Assembly: GCA_017406905.1 (NCBI GenBank)
Contig: JAFQXN010000006.1
Location: 62,001-126,000 of the forward strand
Source: Candidatus Saccharimonadota bacterium
GTDB lineage: Bacteria; Patescibacteriota; Saccharimonadia; Saccharimonadales; Saccharimonadaceae
Direction of reading: 5' to 3'
DNA: 64,000 nucleotides
Shown: positions 53,990 to 62,499 of the stretch, one piece after another
Position numbering within the stretch: position 1 is the stretch's first letter
Layout of the letters: each line of letters begins with the position of its first letter
Translations under genes and position numbers: made by a program
Notes under the pieces: generated by a model
The model's database searches: none
The model's input: only the letters and a program-made list of their open reading frames with translations
What the model was told of the DNA's origin: nothing

Positions 53990-54190
53990 CTATTCTGCCT
54001 TTTTTGTTGCCGGCTTCTTGAAAATCAAATCTATTTCCAGAGTTTTTCCGCTTGGCCCAAATAAAACCGGTACAAAACCAAGATATTCCATGCCTTTCTT
54101 TTCTACGTATTCCTTTATAATATCGCGATGCTCTTTTATATCTGCGTTGATTAATTTGTTATTGGCATATTTTAATCTAACAAATTCCAT
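53990..54190 (-). CDS. Small protein of unknown function
   Basis: 66 residues. MEFVRLKYANNKLINADIKE opens a small alpha-beta domain; a lysine-rich tail closes it. GAGGAGA five bases before ATG supports a real gene. Just upstream of the FAD oxidoreductase gene, 37 bases apart. Confidence 0.65.
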   Translation of the reverse strand: MEFVRLKYANNKLINADIKEHRDIIKEYVEKKGMEYLGFVPVLFGPSGKTLEIDLIFKKPATKKAE

Positions 54191-54276
54191 TTGTCTCCTC
54201 TTCTAGATATAATACCTCTCTACGCCCATTGTACCATATACCATTCAATTTCTTATATATTTACACAATACAAAAA

Positions 54277-54352
54277 TGGAGCCGCGAGTCGGACTTGAAC
54301 CGACGACCTGCCGCTTACAAGGCGGCTGCTCTACCAACTGAGCTATCACGGC
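54277..54352 (-). tRNA. tRNA-Thr (anticodon TGT)
   Basis: 76 nt with encoded CCA. Acceptor GCCGTGA/TCGCGGC with one G-T pair, anticodon stem GCCGC/GCGGC, loop CTTGTAA, T-loop TTCAAGT. Promoter -10 TATAAT at 54363-54368. Confidence 0.95.
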
Positions 54353-54376
54353 AACCATCTTTATTATATCACAAAT

Positions 54377-54922
54377 TTAATAATTTTCAGCCTTAATTTC
54401 AAAATATGCTTGCGGGTGATCGCATACCGGGCAAACTTCGGGCGCTTCCTTGCCAATTACAATATGGCCACAATTTCTACATACCCAAATCATATCGCCG
54501 TCACGTGAGAACACTTTCTTTTCTTTGACATTCTCTAGTAATTTTAGATAACGTGCTTCGTGTGATTTTTCTATCGCCGCCACTTCCTCAAACTTTTTCG
54601 CCAATTCTTCAAAACCTTCCTCGCGAGCCGTCTCCGCAAACCCTACATACATATCGCTCCATTCGTATTTTTCTCCGTCTGCCGCAGCCTGCAGATTTGT
54701 CTCCGTATCTTCTACGGCGCCACCATGTAGCTCCTTATACCACATCTTTGCATGCTCTTTTTCGTTGAGTGCCGTTTCGGCGAAAATTGCCGCGATTTGC
54801 TCATATCCATCTTTTTTCGCCTTTGATGCGAAAAAATCATACTTATTTCTTGCTTCGCTCTCCCCCGCCAAGGCCTTTTTCAAATTTTCTAAAGTTTTAG
54901 TACCATCATATTTGGTTTTCAT
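54377..54922 (-). CDS. Rubrerythrin
   Basis: 181 residues from ATG 54922, five bases after GGAGG. Peroxide-reducing diiron protein. The ferritin-like domain has [38 protein letters not shown] and EKSHEARY; the rubredoxin tail has CRNCGH and CPVCDH. Points to defence against oxygen in a fermenter. Confidence 0.94.
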   Translation of the reverse strand: MKTKYDGTKTLENLKKALAGESEARNKYDFFASKAKKDGYEQIAAIFAETALNEKEHAKMWYKELHGGAVEDTETNLQAAADGEKYEWSDMYVGFAETAREEGFEELAKKFEEVAAIEKSHEARYLKLLENVKEKKVFSRDGDMIWVCRNCGHIVIGKEAPEVCPVCDHPQAYFEIKAENY

Positions 54923-54955
54923 AATTTCCTCCAATTAAACTAGGCGATTTTAACA

Positions 54956-55717
54956 TTAAATAGCTGTGTAACCGCCGTCTACTGGTAATATAGCTCCAGT
55001 CACATACCGCGCCTCCTCGGAAGCGAGGAACACCACCGCTGCATCTAGCTCGCCAGCTTTGCCGTATCTTTGCATTGGTACGTGTGTGCGTGCAAATTCC
55101 TGAAATGTTTCCGTATCAAGTACCGCCGTGGTCAGCTCTGTGTAGAAAAATCCAGGGCAAATAGCATTACAAGTGATGCCATCAAGCGCCAATTCAGCTG
55201 CTACTGCACGTGTAAAGTTTACCACTGCGCCCTTCGATGTGTGATATGCAATCGTATGAATTTCGGTATTTCCGACCAACCCATAGATTGATGCAATATT
55301 AATAATGCGCCCATATTTATTTTTCTTCATGATTTTAGCAAAAGCTCTAGTCATCTTAAAGACGCTCGTCTCATCTGTGGCAATTGTGAAATCCCACTCT
55401 TCATCCGTCATTTCGGTCACGCCCTTATCTTTTGACGAACCGGCGCAATTTAGCAAAATGTCCACTTTTTTAAACTTTTTTTCTACCGCTTTGGCCGCCG
55501 CATTTATATCTTCCGAGGATGTCACGTCGCATTTTACCGTCAGCACTTCTGGCGCACCCGCCTTAATTAATTTTGGCTTGAACTCTTCTAACCTTTCAGT
55601 TCGGCGAGCCAAAATTGCCAACGATGCACCTTGCCGCGCCAACGCTAGTGCCATCTGCTGGCCTAACCCAGATGACGCCCCCGTCACCACTGCAACCCTA
55701 CCTTCTAGGCTGAACAT
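54956..55717 (-). CDS. Short-chain dehydrogenase/reductase, FabG-like
   Basis: 253 residues. NAD(P) motif TGASSGLG, NCAGSS, catalytic Ser in NIASIYG and YHTSK, and C-terminal GAILPVDGGYTAI. Classical SDR; with no fatty-acid genes nearby, the substrate may be a small alcohol or ketone. Upstream of rubrerythrin by 33 bases. Confidence 0.88.
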   Translation of the reverse strand: MFSLEGRVAVVTGASSGLGQQMALALARQGASLAILARRTERLEEFKPKLIKAGAPEVLTVKCDVTSSEDINAAAKAVEKKFKKVDILLNCAGSSKDKGVTEMTDEEWDFTIATDETSVFKMTRAFAKIMKKNKYGRIINIASIYGLVGNTEIHTIAYHTSKGAVVNFTRAVAAELALDGITCNAICPGFFYTELTTAVLDTETFQEFARTHVPMQRYGKAGELDAAVVFLASEEARYVTGAILPVDGGYTAI

Positions 55718-55776
55718 AGCATTACTCCTTTCTCTTTTCTACCATTATACCAACATATATGATAAAATAAAGTGTA

Positions 55777-56481
55777 ATGAATACAAAATCTGTCGCTTCC
55801 GCTCCGTCTCGTAGCGAGATTATTGTCAAATCCGGCTATTTATTTATTGCTACTAATTTTTTCCTTGCTGTTTTTAATATTATAGTTGGATTATTGTCTA
55901 ATTCTCTCGCTATTGTATCTGATGCCGCTCATAGTTTGATAGATGCTATTTCTGGTGCACTTATTATTATCAGCGAAAAACTCGCTAGCCACCATAAACT
56001 TACTCAACATCGCGCCAAAATCGAACGCATCACTACCGTTATTATTGCACTCATTATTATTGCCGTTGGTATCCATATCCTCATTGAGTCAATCACTAAG
56101 ATTTTTATGCCAGAAGATGTCAACTATTCCGTGCCCACTATTATAGTGTTGGTTGCTAGCATTATTGCCAAATATATTCTTGCCACATATCTTAAGCGTG
56201 CCGGTAAATCTTATAAGTCTGACGTTCTTATCGCTTCTAGTGCCGAAACTATGAATGACACTTGGATTTCCGTAGCTGTCCTCGCTTCGGCACTTATTTA
56301 TCTTATCACGGGCGCAGATATTGAGGCCTATGTTAGCATTGTCATTTCAATCATTATTATTAAAGTCGGTCTCGAATTTATCTTCCCGCACCTCTCCAAA
56401 CACCACCATCACCATCTCGAACAAACCCACGATCACGGCGCCCGCCCTCGCATCGCTAAATCAGATAAAACTGCCAAATAA
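55777..56481 (+). CDS. Cation diffusion facilitator transporter with His-rich tail
   Basis: 234 residues, six helices. SDAAHSLIDAISG and SSAETMNDTW carry the paired metal ligands of CDF exporters (Zn/Mn/Co/Fe). The usual cytoplasmic domain is absent; instead a short tail has HHHHH and THDHG, a likely metal-binding patch. The -10 (TGA then TAAAAT) is eight bases before ATG, so the leader is 1-2 nt. Confidence 0.88.
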   Translation: MNTKSVASAPSRSEIIVKSGYLFIATNFFLAVFNIIVGLLSNSLAIVSDAAHSLIDAISGALIIISEKLASHHKLTQHRAKIERITTVIIALIIIAVGIHILIESITKIFMPEDVNYSVPTIIVLVASIIAKYILATYLKRAGKSYKSDVLIASSAETMNDTWISVAVLASALIYLITGADIEAYVSIVISIIIIKVGLEFIFPHLSKHHHHHLEQTHDHGARPRIAKSDKTAK

Positions 56482-56527
56482 AAAATCCCCCTCAAGGTTA
56501 TGAAGCGGATTCCTATCCATAGATTCA

Positions 56528-56603
56528 TGGAGCCTTCTACCAGGCTTGAACTGGTGACCTCATCCTTACCATGGATGCGCTCTACCGACTGAGCTAAGAA
56601 GGC
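56528..56603 (-). tRNA. tRNA-Thr (anticodon GGT)
   Basis: 76 nt with encoded CCA. Acceptor GCCTTCT/AGAAGGC, anticodon stem CATCC/GGATG, loop ATGGTAA, T-loop TTCAAGC. Confidence 0.95.
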
Positions 56604-56697
56604 ACAAAACCATTCTACCACACTCCTCCGAAAAAATAAACTTTTTTACCGATGATTCTTGTTTATTATTTTTTCTAAAAAGCCAATGCAAATGTGA

Positions 56698-56703
56698 TAT
56701 AAT
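56698..56703 (+). promoter_or_regulatory. Promoter -10 of the 523-residue protein gene
   Basis: TATAAT preceded by TGTGA; start near 56710, just at the base of the leader hairpin. Confidence 0.7.
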
Positions 56704-56709
56704 TGTGCT

Positions 56710-56829
56710 AGCTAAACAAGAACAGTTTTTATTATGCGCCTTAATTAAGGATAAAAATGCGGCTATTTACGCAGATTCTTAATTAAGGGACTGTTCTAGT
56801 TTAGCGACTAAGTAAATAGTCGCATTTTT
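56710..56829 (+). promoter_or_regulatory. Switch-like leader: long hairpin, terminator and competing antiterminator
   Basis: Hairpin 1: GCTAAAC/GTTTAGC (56711-56717 with 56799-56805) and GAACAGT/ACTGTTC, then CCTTAATTAAG with CTTAATTAAGG, capped by TGCG/CGCA. Terminator: GCGACTA-agtaaa-TAGTCGC-ATTTTT (56804-56829). Antiterminator: 56753-56770 (AAAAATGCGGCTATTTAC) can pair along its whole length with 56812-56829, covering the terminator 3' arm and T-run, with only one G-U. The two states exclude each other. No known riboswitch class is recognised. Confidence 0.65.
56804..56829 (+). terminator. Attenuator terminator in the leader
   Basis: Seven-pair perfect stem followed by ATTTTTC, 35 bases before the ATG. 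Confidence 0.7.
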
Positions 56830-56863
56830 CGTTCTGCGGACGAAAATCGGCAGAGGAGAAACA

Positions 56864-58435
56864 ATGGAAAACTATCCAACGAATAATCAAGAAAACAATG
56901 GAAGTGAGGTGAAATTTCCATCTTTCGAAGAACACATGGCCGAATTACGCGGCGACAACACAGGTAACGAACCCGCCAATACGGCGGAGAGTATTATTAA
57001 GGCCGAAAAGACGCCCGAACAAAAACAAGTTGAAGATCTTGAAGTGTTATTTAGTTTTTGTGACGAAAAAGATGTTCTGGAAATATTAAAATCGGATAGC
57101 TACGGAGTCTTACTGAAAAACGATGTTTCATTAGTAGATTTATTCAATGCCGACGTACTTTTTAACGAACAATATTATGCTGACGGTTATACACGAGAAT
57201 TTGAAGAAAGAAGATACGGCAATAAATTAGAAAATTTTACCAAACGGCATAAAGACAATACTAAGAGACAATGGGGATTCGTACATTTTCTTGAGGAAGA
57301 AGGCGACTACAAACGTGCTCAAGAAGCAAAGAATGACGAGATTGGCTACTTAGTCGGTGATAAAATTCGCGCTCGTGAAGCTAAACAGACCATAGCCGAT
57401 GTGGCCGAATTATATTTCGGTGAGAATGCGCAGGATCATAAAACAATTCAATTCCTTAACGCAGTAATAGCTCGAGCCAACGGTAATTCGTTAACTGACG
57501 AACAAAAAGATTTTTTGAGAAACGAACAAAATGAAGTCGCAGACCGTTTACTTTACGGCGGCAAAGTTATAAACGAAGAGAGGGCTGGTCGCATCTTGAG
57601 CAGCTTAGATGGGTGTGAAGAGGATTATGAGCGAGAAAGTTCTTCCGATCATGAAGGGATTCGCGAGCGAGCGGATGATTCCTTAGTGGATAGGTTCGTT
57701 TATGCCGAAGCGGTAATCAACGACTATCTAGAAGCGGGAAAGCCTGAACTTGTTGCTGAAGCTACGCAAAAATTAAAACAATTAGTAGATAAGTATTTTG
57801 AAAAAATAGTGAACTATCGCGCTGGCGGGAATTCCGACGATTACGAATATCGTTTACCAGAGCTCATCTTAAACTATTCTAACCCATTTGAATTAATTGA
57901 GCGAGCTAGTGATTACGGGTTGACTCGGCGCATTGGCTATGATGGCAAAGTTTATCCGGGGATCATCGAAGCTGACTCCATCGTTGAAGCCATCGTCAAT
58001 GCTTGCGAAGGGCTCGGAACCTACGCATCTTTCTATATATCCGAGAGCGCCAAAGCATTAAAGGGGCTTGGCGCTAGTGACGAAGCTATTTTGATGGGCT
58101 GCCACAACTTGCGTCCAGTAGACTTCATTGGTGCGGAAAGAAACTTCGATGGGCGCGGTTCTAGATTGGTTGAAGCCGGCCTAGATAAGAAAAAAATAAT
58201 TAAAGAAGTATTTAGCTCTGACGCCGGAGATGTCGAACCATTTGAGAAAAATGGGTACCCTTTTAAAAATGAAAGCTATGTAGATGTGCTAGAAAGAAAT
58301 GGTTTCGATATAACCGACATTGCGAAAACTTTCAGCCCAGATGTCATATCCAAGAATCTGAAGGAGTTTATAGAAAGAGGTGCCGACGCTAAAGAATTGA
58401 TGAAATACGTGGCTAGTTATCGTGACTTGGTTTAG
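56864..58435 (+). CDS. Large protein of unknown function, possible island gene
   Basis: 523 residues, not recognised. Soluble and strongly charged; the first 50 residues are disordered and rich in Asn and Glu. The rest is helical with several Glu/Asp/Lys-rich repeats; residues about 370-520 look like ankyrin- or ARM-like helical pairs (LKGLGASDEAILMGCHNL, LVEAGLDKKKIIKEVF, FIERGADAKELMKYV). GAGGAG before ATG. It sits alone between two tRNA genes with a regulated leader, and codon use is more purine-rich than its neighbours. Confidence 0.7.
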   Translation: MENYPTNNQENNGSEVKFPSFEEHMAELRGDNTGNEPANTAESIIKAEKTPEQKQVEDLEVLFSFCDEKDVLEILKSDSYGVLLKNDVSLVDLFNADVLFNEQYYADGYTREFEERRYGNKLENFTKRHKDNTKRQWGFVHFLEEEGDYKRAQEAKNDEIGYLVGDKIRAREAKQTIADVAELYFGENAQDHKTIQFLNAVIARANGNSLTDEQKDFLRNEQNEVADRLLYGGKVINEERAGRILSSLDGCEEDYERESSSDHEGIRERADDSLVDRFVYAEAVINDYLEAGKPELVAEATQKLKQLVDKYFEKIVNYRAGGNSDDYEYRLPELILNYSNPFELIERASDYGLTRRIGYDGKVYPGIIEADSIVEAIVNACEGLGTYASFYISESAKALKGLGASDEAILMGCHNLRPVDFIGAERNFDGRGSRLVEAGLDKKKIIKEVFSSDAGDVEPFEKNGYPFKNESYVDVLERNGFDITDIAKTFSPDVISKNLKEFIERGADAKELMKYVASYRDLV

Positions 58436-58497
58436 ATAGGGCAACAAAATACTCTCAGTACGAGAGCGTTTCATTAAGAAGAATCTGATACTATCAA

Positions 58498-58582
58498 TGG
58501 TGCCCGAGACAAGACTTGAACTTGCACACCTTGCGGTATATGCTCCTAAGGCATACGTGTATACCAATTTCACCACTCGGGC
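58498..58582 (-). tRNA. tRNA-Leu (anticodon TAG)
   Basis: 85 nt with encoded CCA. Acceptor GCCCGAG/CTCGGGC, anticodon stem TATGC/GCATA, loop CTTAGGA, variable arm, T-loop TTCAAGT. -10 TATAAT at 58591-58596. Confidence 0.95.
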
Positions 58583-58607
58583 ACACTCACATTATATCAT
58601 ATTTCTC

Positions 58608-58640
58608 AAAAAGCCGCACCCCAAATCGGTAGTGCGGCTT
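58608..58640 (-). terminator. Intrinsic terminator of the Ser-rich surface protein gene
   Basis: Minus strand AGCCGCAC-taccgatttggg-GTGCGGCT then TTTTGAG. Confidence 0.85.
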
Positions 58641-58656
58641 CATCTATTAAAAGATA

Positions 58657-59106
58657 TTAACTTTCCCTTTTAGCTAAAGCTCTTGAGGAAAGATATGCTA
58701 CCAGCATACCAGCCATTAAGGCAATCGGTAAGGCATCTTCTGGGCCAGTATTTGGCATTTTAGACTCCGAAGTGCTCACGCTACTAGAGGCAGACTTGCT
58801 TGAGTTGCTCGTATTGCTGGTTTCTGTAGACAAGTTACCTACTTTCGAAGTGCTACTGGATTCCGATGAGCTAACCTCGCTATTACTAGACTCTGTGCTA
58901 GTGTTTTTATTCTCGGCCGAAGCGCTAGAATTATCATCAAGCACAATCGGCGTATTCTCTACAGAATTGACGCCAGTATGGCTAGATTTCTTCGTAGCTA
59001 CTACGACAATCGCAATAATCAGAATCAAAATCACAATCACTGCAATCGTTGCCACAGCAATAATCTTGCGACGCTCTTTTTTATCTGCATCTTCCTGATA
59101 ATACAT
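58657..59106 (-). CDS. Serine-rich LPXTG-like surface protein
   Basis: 149 residues. A charged N-terminal tail, one helix (IIAVATIAVIVILILIIAIV), a Ser/Thr/Asn-rich stalk of about 65 residues, then MPNTG and a second hydrophobic segment with a basic end. MPNTG plus helix resembles a sortase signal; having helices at both ends is unusual and would leave a short loop or a cleaved stalk outside. Confidence 0.7.
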   Translation of the reverse strand: MYYQEDADKKERRKIIAVATIAVIVILILIIAIVVVATKKSSHTGVNSVENTPIVLDDNSSASAENKNTSTESSNSEVSSSESSSTSKVGNLSTETSNTSNSSKSASSSVSTSESKMPNTGPEDALPIALMAGMLVAYLSSRALAKRES

Positions 59107-59127
59107 AATAAAACTCCTTATGCCACC

Positions 59128-59156
59128 ATTATATCACACTTTTGCTAAAAATGCAA
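59128..59156 (-). promoter_or_regulatory. Promoter of the Ser-rich surface protein gene
   Basis: TTGCAT, 17 nt, TATAAT preceded by TGTGA on the minus strand. Confidence 0.8.
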
Positions 59157-59158
59157 GT

Positions 59159-59674
59159 TTATCTCAAATAAACTGAGATTGTCGCCCCTGCGTACTTGCG
59201 TGATTTTTTGAGTGCCATACCAGGTAGCTCCGGTACCTCTCCTGGGTGTGACAGTACTAGCACTCCACCGGTGTCTAAGAACTGCGTCAAATGCTCCACC
59301 CCAGTCAATTCAAAATCATCATACGGTGGATCTGCGAGTATCACTCCAAACCTGTCATCCGTTGTAAAATTTATAACATTTTGCGTGAGCACCTCGCTAT
59401 CTACCCCTATATTTTGCAAGTTTTTACGAATAATTTTCGCCGCCTTTGGCGATTTCTCTATAAACACCACCTCACTTGCCCCGCGCGACAGTGCTTCAAT
59501 CCCCAAAGCTCCTGAGCCGGCATACGCATCTAGTACCTTCGCCCCAGGTAGGAAATCGTTTATTATGTTTAATAGCGCCAATTTCTCTCGTGCCCCCATT
59601 GGGTGTGTCCCCACCCCTGGAGTCTGCAAAACCATCCCCCGATATTTCCCTGATGAAATTCTTATGCTATTCAT
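59159..59674 (-). CDS. rsmD: 16S rRNA (guanine(966)-N2)-methyltransferase
   Basis: 171 residues. ISSGKYRGMVLQTPG, DAYAGSGALGIEALSRGA (SAM motif) and LADPPYDDF (catalytic DPPY) identify RsmD. The -10 TATATT lies about 11 bases before ATG. Downstream of recG. Confidence 0.92.
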   Translation of the reverse strand: MNSIRISSGKYRGMVLQTPGVGTHPMGAREKLALLNIINDFLPGAKVLDAYAGSGALGIEALSRGASEVVFIEKSPKAAKIIRKNLQNIGVDSEVLTQNVINFTTDDRFGVILADPPYDDFELTGVEHLTQFLDTGGVLVLSHPGEVPELPGMALKKSRKYAGATISVYLR

Positions 59675-59709
59675 GATTTTTACAAAATATATCTAAAACA
59701 CCTTAAATT

Positions 59710-61725
59710 CTAATTTAATGTTGTAATTTGCTGATATTTCGTAATCCCAGTCATTAACTCCTTATATTTTACCATGTTTTCCGAGTCTTGTAAAAATTTC
59801 TTTACATCCGCTTGTGCCCGGTGTATCAATCTTGTATCGGACAGCGTGGCAATACGTAAGTCTAAAGCCCCGTGCTGCAATGCTCCATAAATCTCCCCTG
59901 GGCCACGGAGTTTCAGATCCACTTCCGCCAGATAAAACCCATCGGATGATTTCTCCAACTCGCGCAATCTCCTTGAAGGTGACAAATCTCCAGAGGTCAA
60001 AAGATAGCAAAATGAAGCCGCCGAGCCACGCCCCACGCGCCCCCTTAGCTGATGCAGTTGTGCCAGCCCATAACTCTCTGCATTTTCAATTATCATCAGA
60101 GTAGAATTTGGCACATCTACCCCCACTTCCACCACTGTCGTAGATACCAAAATCTTGATTTCGCCCCTGGCAAACCGCTCCATTATCATATCTTTTTCTA
60201 TTGCTTTCATCCGCCCGTGCAAAAACTCAATCTCTACTCCAGGGAAATCCCTCTTTAACTTCTCGCAACGCGACTTTACAGAAGTGGTCTCTGTACGCGG
60301 ATCGTCATCTATTGCCTTGCAAATCCAATAAGCCTGTTGGCCCATTGCTAGAGTCTCGCGGATTTTTGGGTATAGACATTCCCTAGTCTCTACCTCAGTC
60401 ATTATACTAGTCTTAATCGGTTGTCGCCCCTTAGGCAGCTCATTTAATACCGACACGTCTAAATCTCCAAATACCGTTAGCTGCAAACTCCTCGGTATAG
60501 GAGTAGCGGTCATAGCTAACAAATGAGGGGCCAGCCCTTCGGGTGATTTTAACAGTAGTTTTTGTCTTTGTCCTACACCAAATCTGTGTTGCTCATCTAT
60601 TATCACTAAGGCGAGGTTTGCGAAATTCGTATCATCGGTCAAAATCGCGTGCGTCCCTATTACTAAATTGATTTTCCCAGAGGCAATCTCTTTTTTAAGC
60701 TCAGCCTTTCCTTTAGTCGCGCCAGTCAAAAGCGCCACTTTCACCCCAAATTTTTCTAATTTTTCCCTCAAATTCTCATAATGCTGAGTAGCTAAAATTG
60801 CCGTAGGTGCAAGCAATGCCACCTGATTGCCACTTAATGCCACCCCGTATGCCGCCAGGGCTGCCACCATAGTTTTACCGGAACCCACATCACCTTGTAG
60901 TAGGCGATTCATTGGGGTATCCTTCTCCATATTCTGAAAAATTTCCCAGGCCGCCAGCCTCTGCGCCCCTGTTAACTTAAAAGGCAAACTCGCCACAAAT
61001 TCTCTGATTTTTGGTGCCGAAAACGGTATCCGCATGGCTCTCAGCTTCTCATTTTCTTGTCTATTTAATTTTGATGCCAAAATTAGCTCAAATAGCTCTT
61101 CGTATGCCAGGTAATCCCTCGCATTTTTGGCCGTTTCTAATGAATTTGGAAAATGCACATAAAACAAGGCGTCTCGCCTTGCCCCAGTCCTCACGGTAGG
61201 TAGTAAATCGGGTATTTCGGCAAATTTATCGCGTACATTTGACATCAAACGTCTGAAGTCATATGATTTAATTGCTCCGTGAGCCACGTAGACTGGGCTC
61301 AGGCCCGTAGAGGTATCAATCTCGGCTATTTCGGCGGCCGAAGGCGAAACTAGGCTATAACGCCCGTTTTTGAGCTCGTAATTACCAGTAAAATAGTATT
61401 CCTTCTCTGGTGAAAATTGTTTAATCCTGTAACTTTGGTTAAACCATATCACCCTCACCGCCCCTGTATCATCTCTTATTACCCCCTCGGTGATGGATAA
61501 ATTACGTCGCTGCGCCCTCCGCGTAGAAAGCGAATCTATTTTCCCCTTTATTACTACTTTTCCCGGCCTTAATTCTGCAATAGAGGTGGCAGCTTGATAA
61601 CTCTCATAATCTCTCGGTAAATTATAAAAAAAATCCCGCACCGTCCGAATCCCGTGTTTACGCAACAATTCAGCTCGCTTCGGCCCCACACCTTTCAAAG
61701 TCTCGACATCGCCAAGCCAATTCAT
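59710..61725 (-). CDS. recG: ATP-dependent DNA helicase RecG
   Basis: 671 residues. Restarts stalled forks and resolves junctions. GVGPKRAELLRKHGI and the OB wedge come first, then Walker A GDVGSGKT, DEQH box, MTATPIPRSL, and RGRVGRGSAASFCYLL with the C-terminal TRG motif. Overlaps trmD by ATGA. Confidence 0.97.
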   Translation of the reverse strand: MNWLGDVETLKGVGPKRAELLRKHGIRTVRDFFYNLPRDYESYQAATSIAELRPGKVVIKGKIDSLSTRRAQRRNLSITEGVIRDDTGAVRVIWFNQSYRIKQFSPEKEYYFTGNYELKNGRYSLVSPSAAEIAEIDTSTGLSPVYVAHGAIKSYDFRRLMSNVRDKFAEIPDLLPTVRTGARRDALFYVHFPNSLETAKNARDYLAYEELFELILASKLNRQENEKLRAMRIPFSAPKIREFVASLPFKLTGAQRLAAWEIFQNMEKDTPMNRLLQGDVGSGKTMVAALAAYGVALSGNQVALLAPTAILATQHYENLREKLEKFGVKVALLTGATKGKAELKKEIASGKINLVIGTHAILTDDTNFANLALVIIDEQHRFGVGQRQKLLLKSPEGLAPHLLAMTATPIPRSLQLTVFGDLDVSVLNELPKGRQPIKTSIMTEVETRECLYPKIRETLAMGQQAYWICKAIDDDPRTETTSVKSRCEKLKRDFPGVEIEFLHGRMKAIEKDMIMERFARGEIKILVSTTVVEVGVDVPNSTLMIIENAESYGLAQLHQLRGRVGRGSAASFCYLLTSGDLSPSRRLRELEKSSDGFYLAEVDLKLRGPGEIYGALQHGALDLRIATLSDTRLIHRAQADVKKFLQDSENMVKYKELMTGITKYQQITTLN

Positions 61726-62456
61726 GCTTTACCCGAATGTTCTTCGCGCCACTTCGCGATTTCTCCATGGTTCCCAGAGAGAAGTATGTCGGGCACTTTC
61801 ATCCCGCGAAAATCATAGGGCTTAGTGTATTGCGGATATTCCAAGTTGTCTCCATCTGAAAACGACTCAATCTCTGCCGATTGTGCGCCACCTAGTACTC
61901 CTGGTATTAACCTCACTACGCTATCTATAATAATCAGCGCCGGCAATTCCCCTCCAGTCAACACGTATTTCCCTAGCGAAATCTTATAATCCACGATAGA
62001 CAAAATCCGTTCGTCGTACCCCTCGTAGTGAGGGCATAGGATGATGTAATGTGTGGCAGGAGTGGCTGAAATGCCCTTTTCGAAGGGCCTAAGACTTGGG
62101 CGAGCGCCCCGGAGCGGCCCGAGAAAAGGGCATTCAGGCAGAACTCCTGCCATCCACTGCGCCATACTCTGATTCCACACCTCACCTACAGGGGTAGGCA
62201 AAATCACCTTCGCACTCGGATCCTTAGCTTTAACGGACTCAATAGCTGCAAACACCGGCTCACAACGTAACAACATTCCGTCACCACCTCCATAAGGCGT
62301 ATCATCTACGCTTCGGTGTGGCCCCAGTCCAAACTCACGTAAATCCACAAAATCAAACCCCGCCAGCCCTTTATCTACCGCCTTCCACATCATCGAAGTC
62401 TTTAGATATGGCTCTATTGCCTCCCGGAACAACGTAATAACAGTAAATTTAATCAT
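61722..62456 (-). CDS. trmD: tRNA (guanine(37)-N1)-methyltransferase with in-frame palindromic insertion
   Basis: 244 residues. VDDTPYGGGDGMLLR, EGYDERI, GKYVLTGGELPALIIIDSVVRLIPGVLG and the CPHYEG variant of the usual CGRYEG identify TrmD; Arg to His and Gly to Pro in that loop are unusual. About 30 residues between the PTPVGEVWNQSMAQWMA segment and HYIILC are encoded by the family B palindrome at 62054-62152, at the edge of the knot core. Leaderless promoter. Confidence 0.92.
   Translation of the reverse strand: MIKFTVITLFREAIEPYLKTSMMWKAVDKGLAGFDFVDLREFGLGPHRSVDDTPYGGGDGMLLRCEPVFAAIESVKAKDPSAKVILPTPVGEVWNQSMAQWMAGVLPECPFLGPLRGARPSLRPFEKGISATPATHYIILCPHYEGYDERILSIVDYKISLGKYVLTGGELPALIIIDSVVRLIPGVLGGAQSAEIESFSDGDNLEYPQYTKPYDFRGMKVPDILLSGNHGEIAKWREEHSGKA
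62054..62152. repeat. Family B palindromic element, copy 2 (inside trmD)
   Basis: About 99 bp. Outer arms TGGCAGGAGT and ACTCCTGCCA, then AAATGCCCTTTTC with GAAAAGGGCATT. The core in reverse complement (CGCTCCGGGGCGCTC) matches the degT copy (CGCTCCGGGCCGCTC). Confidence 0.8.
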
Positions 62457-62462
62457 GCCTCT

Positions 62463-62468
62463 ATTATA
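62463..62468 (-). promoter_or_regulatory. Leaderless-type promoter of trmD
   Basis: TGTGA then TATAAT, six bases before ATG 62456. Confidence 0.7.
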
Positions 62469-62472
62469 TCAC

Positions 62473-62499
62473 ATAAAGAAACCGGCCTTCCGACCGGTT
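62473..62499 (-). terminator. Terminator of the 145-nt RNA candidate
   Basis: Minus strand AACCGG-tcggaagg-CCGGTT then TCTTTAT; a strong stem with a modest T-run. Confidence 0.65.

Noticed and set aside
56400-56440. His-tag-like HHHHH-LEQ end of the CDF protein as vector contamination
   Set aside because: Codons are mixed, the surrounding sequence continues as native DNA, and His-rich tails are common in CDF exporters.
60531-60560. CCCTTCGGG in recG as another family B copy
   Set aside because: The encoded residues fit the normal RecG sequence and there is no palindromic extension.
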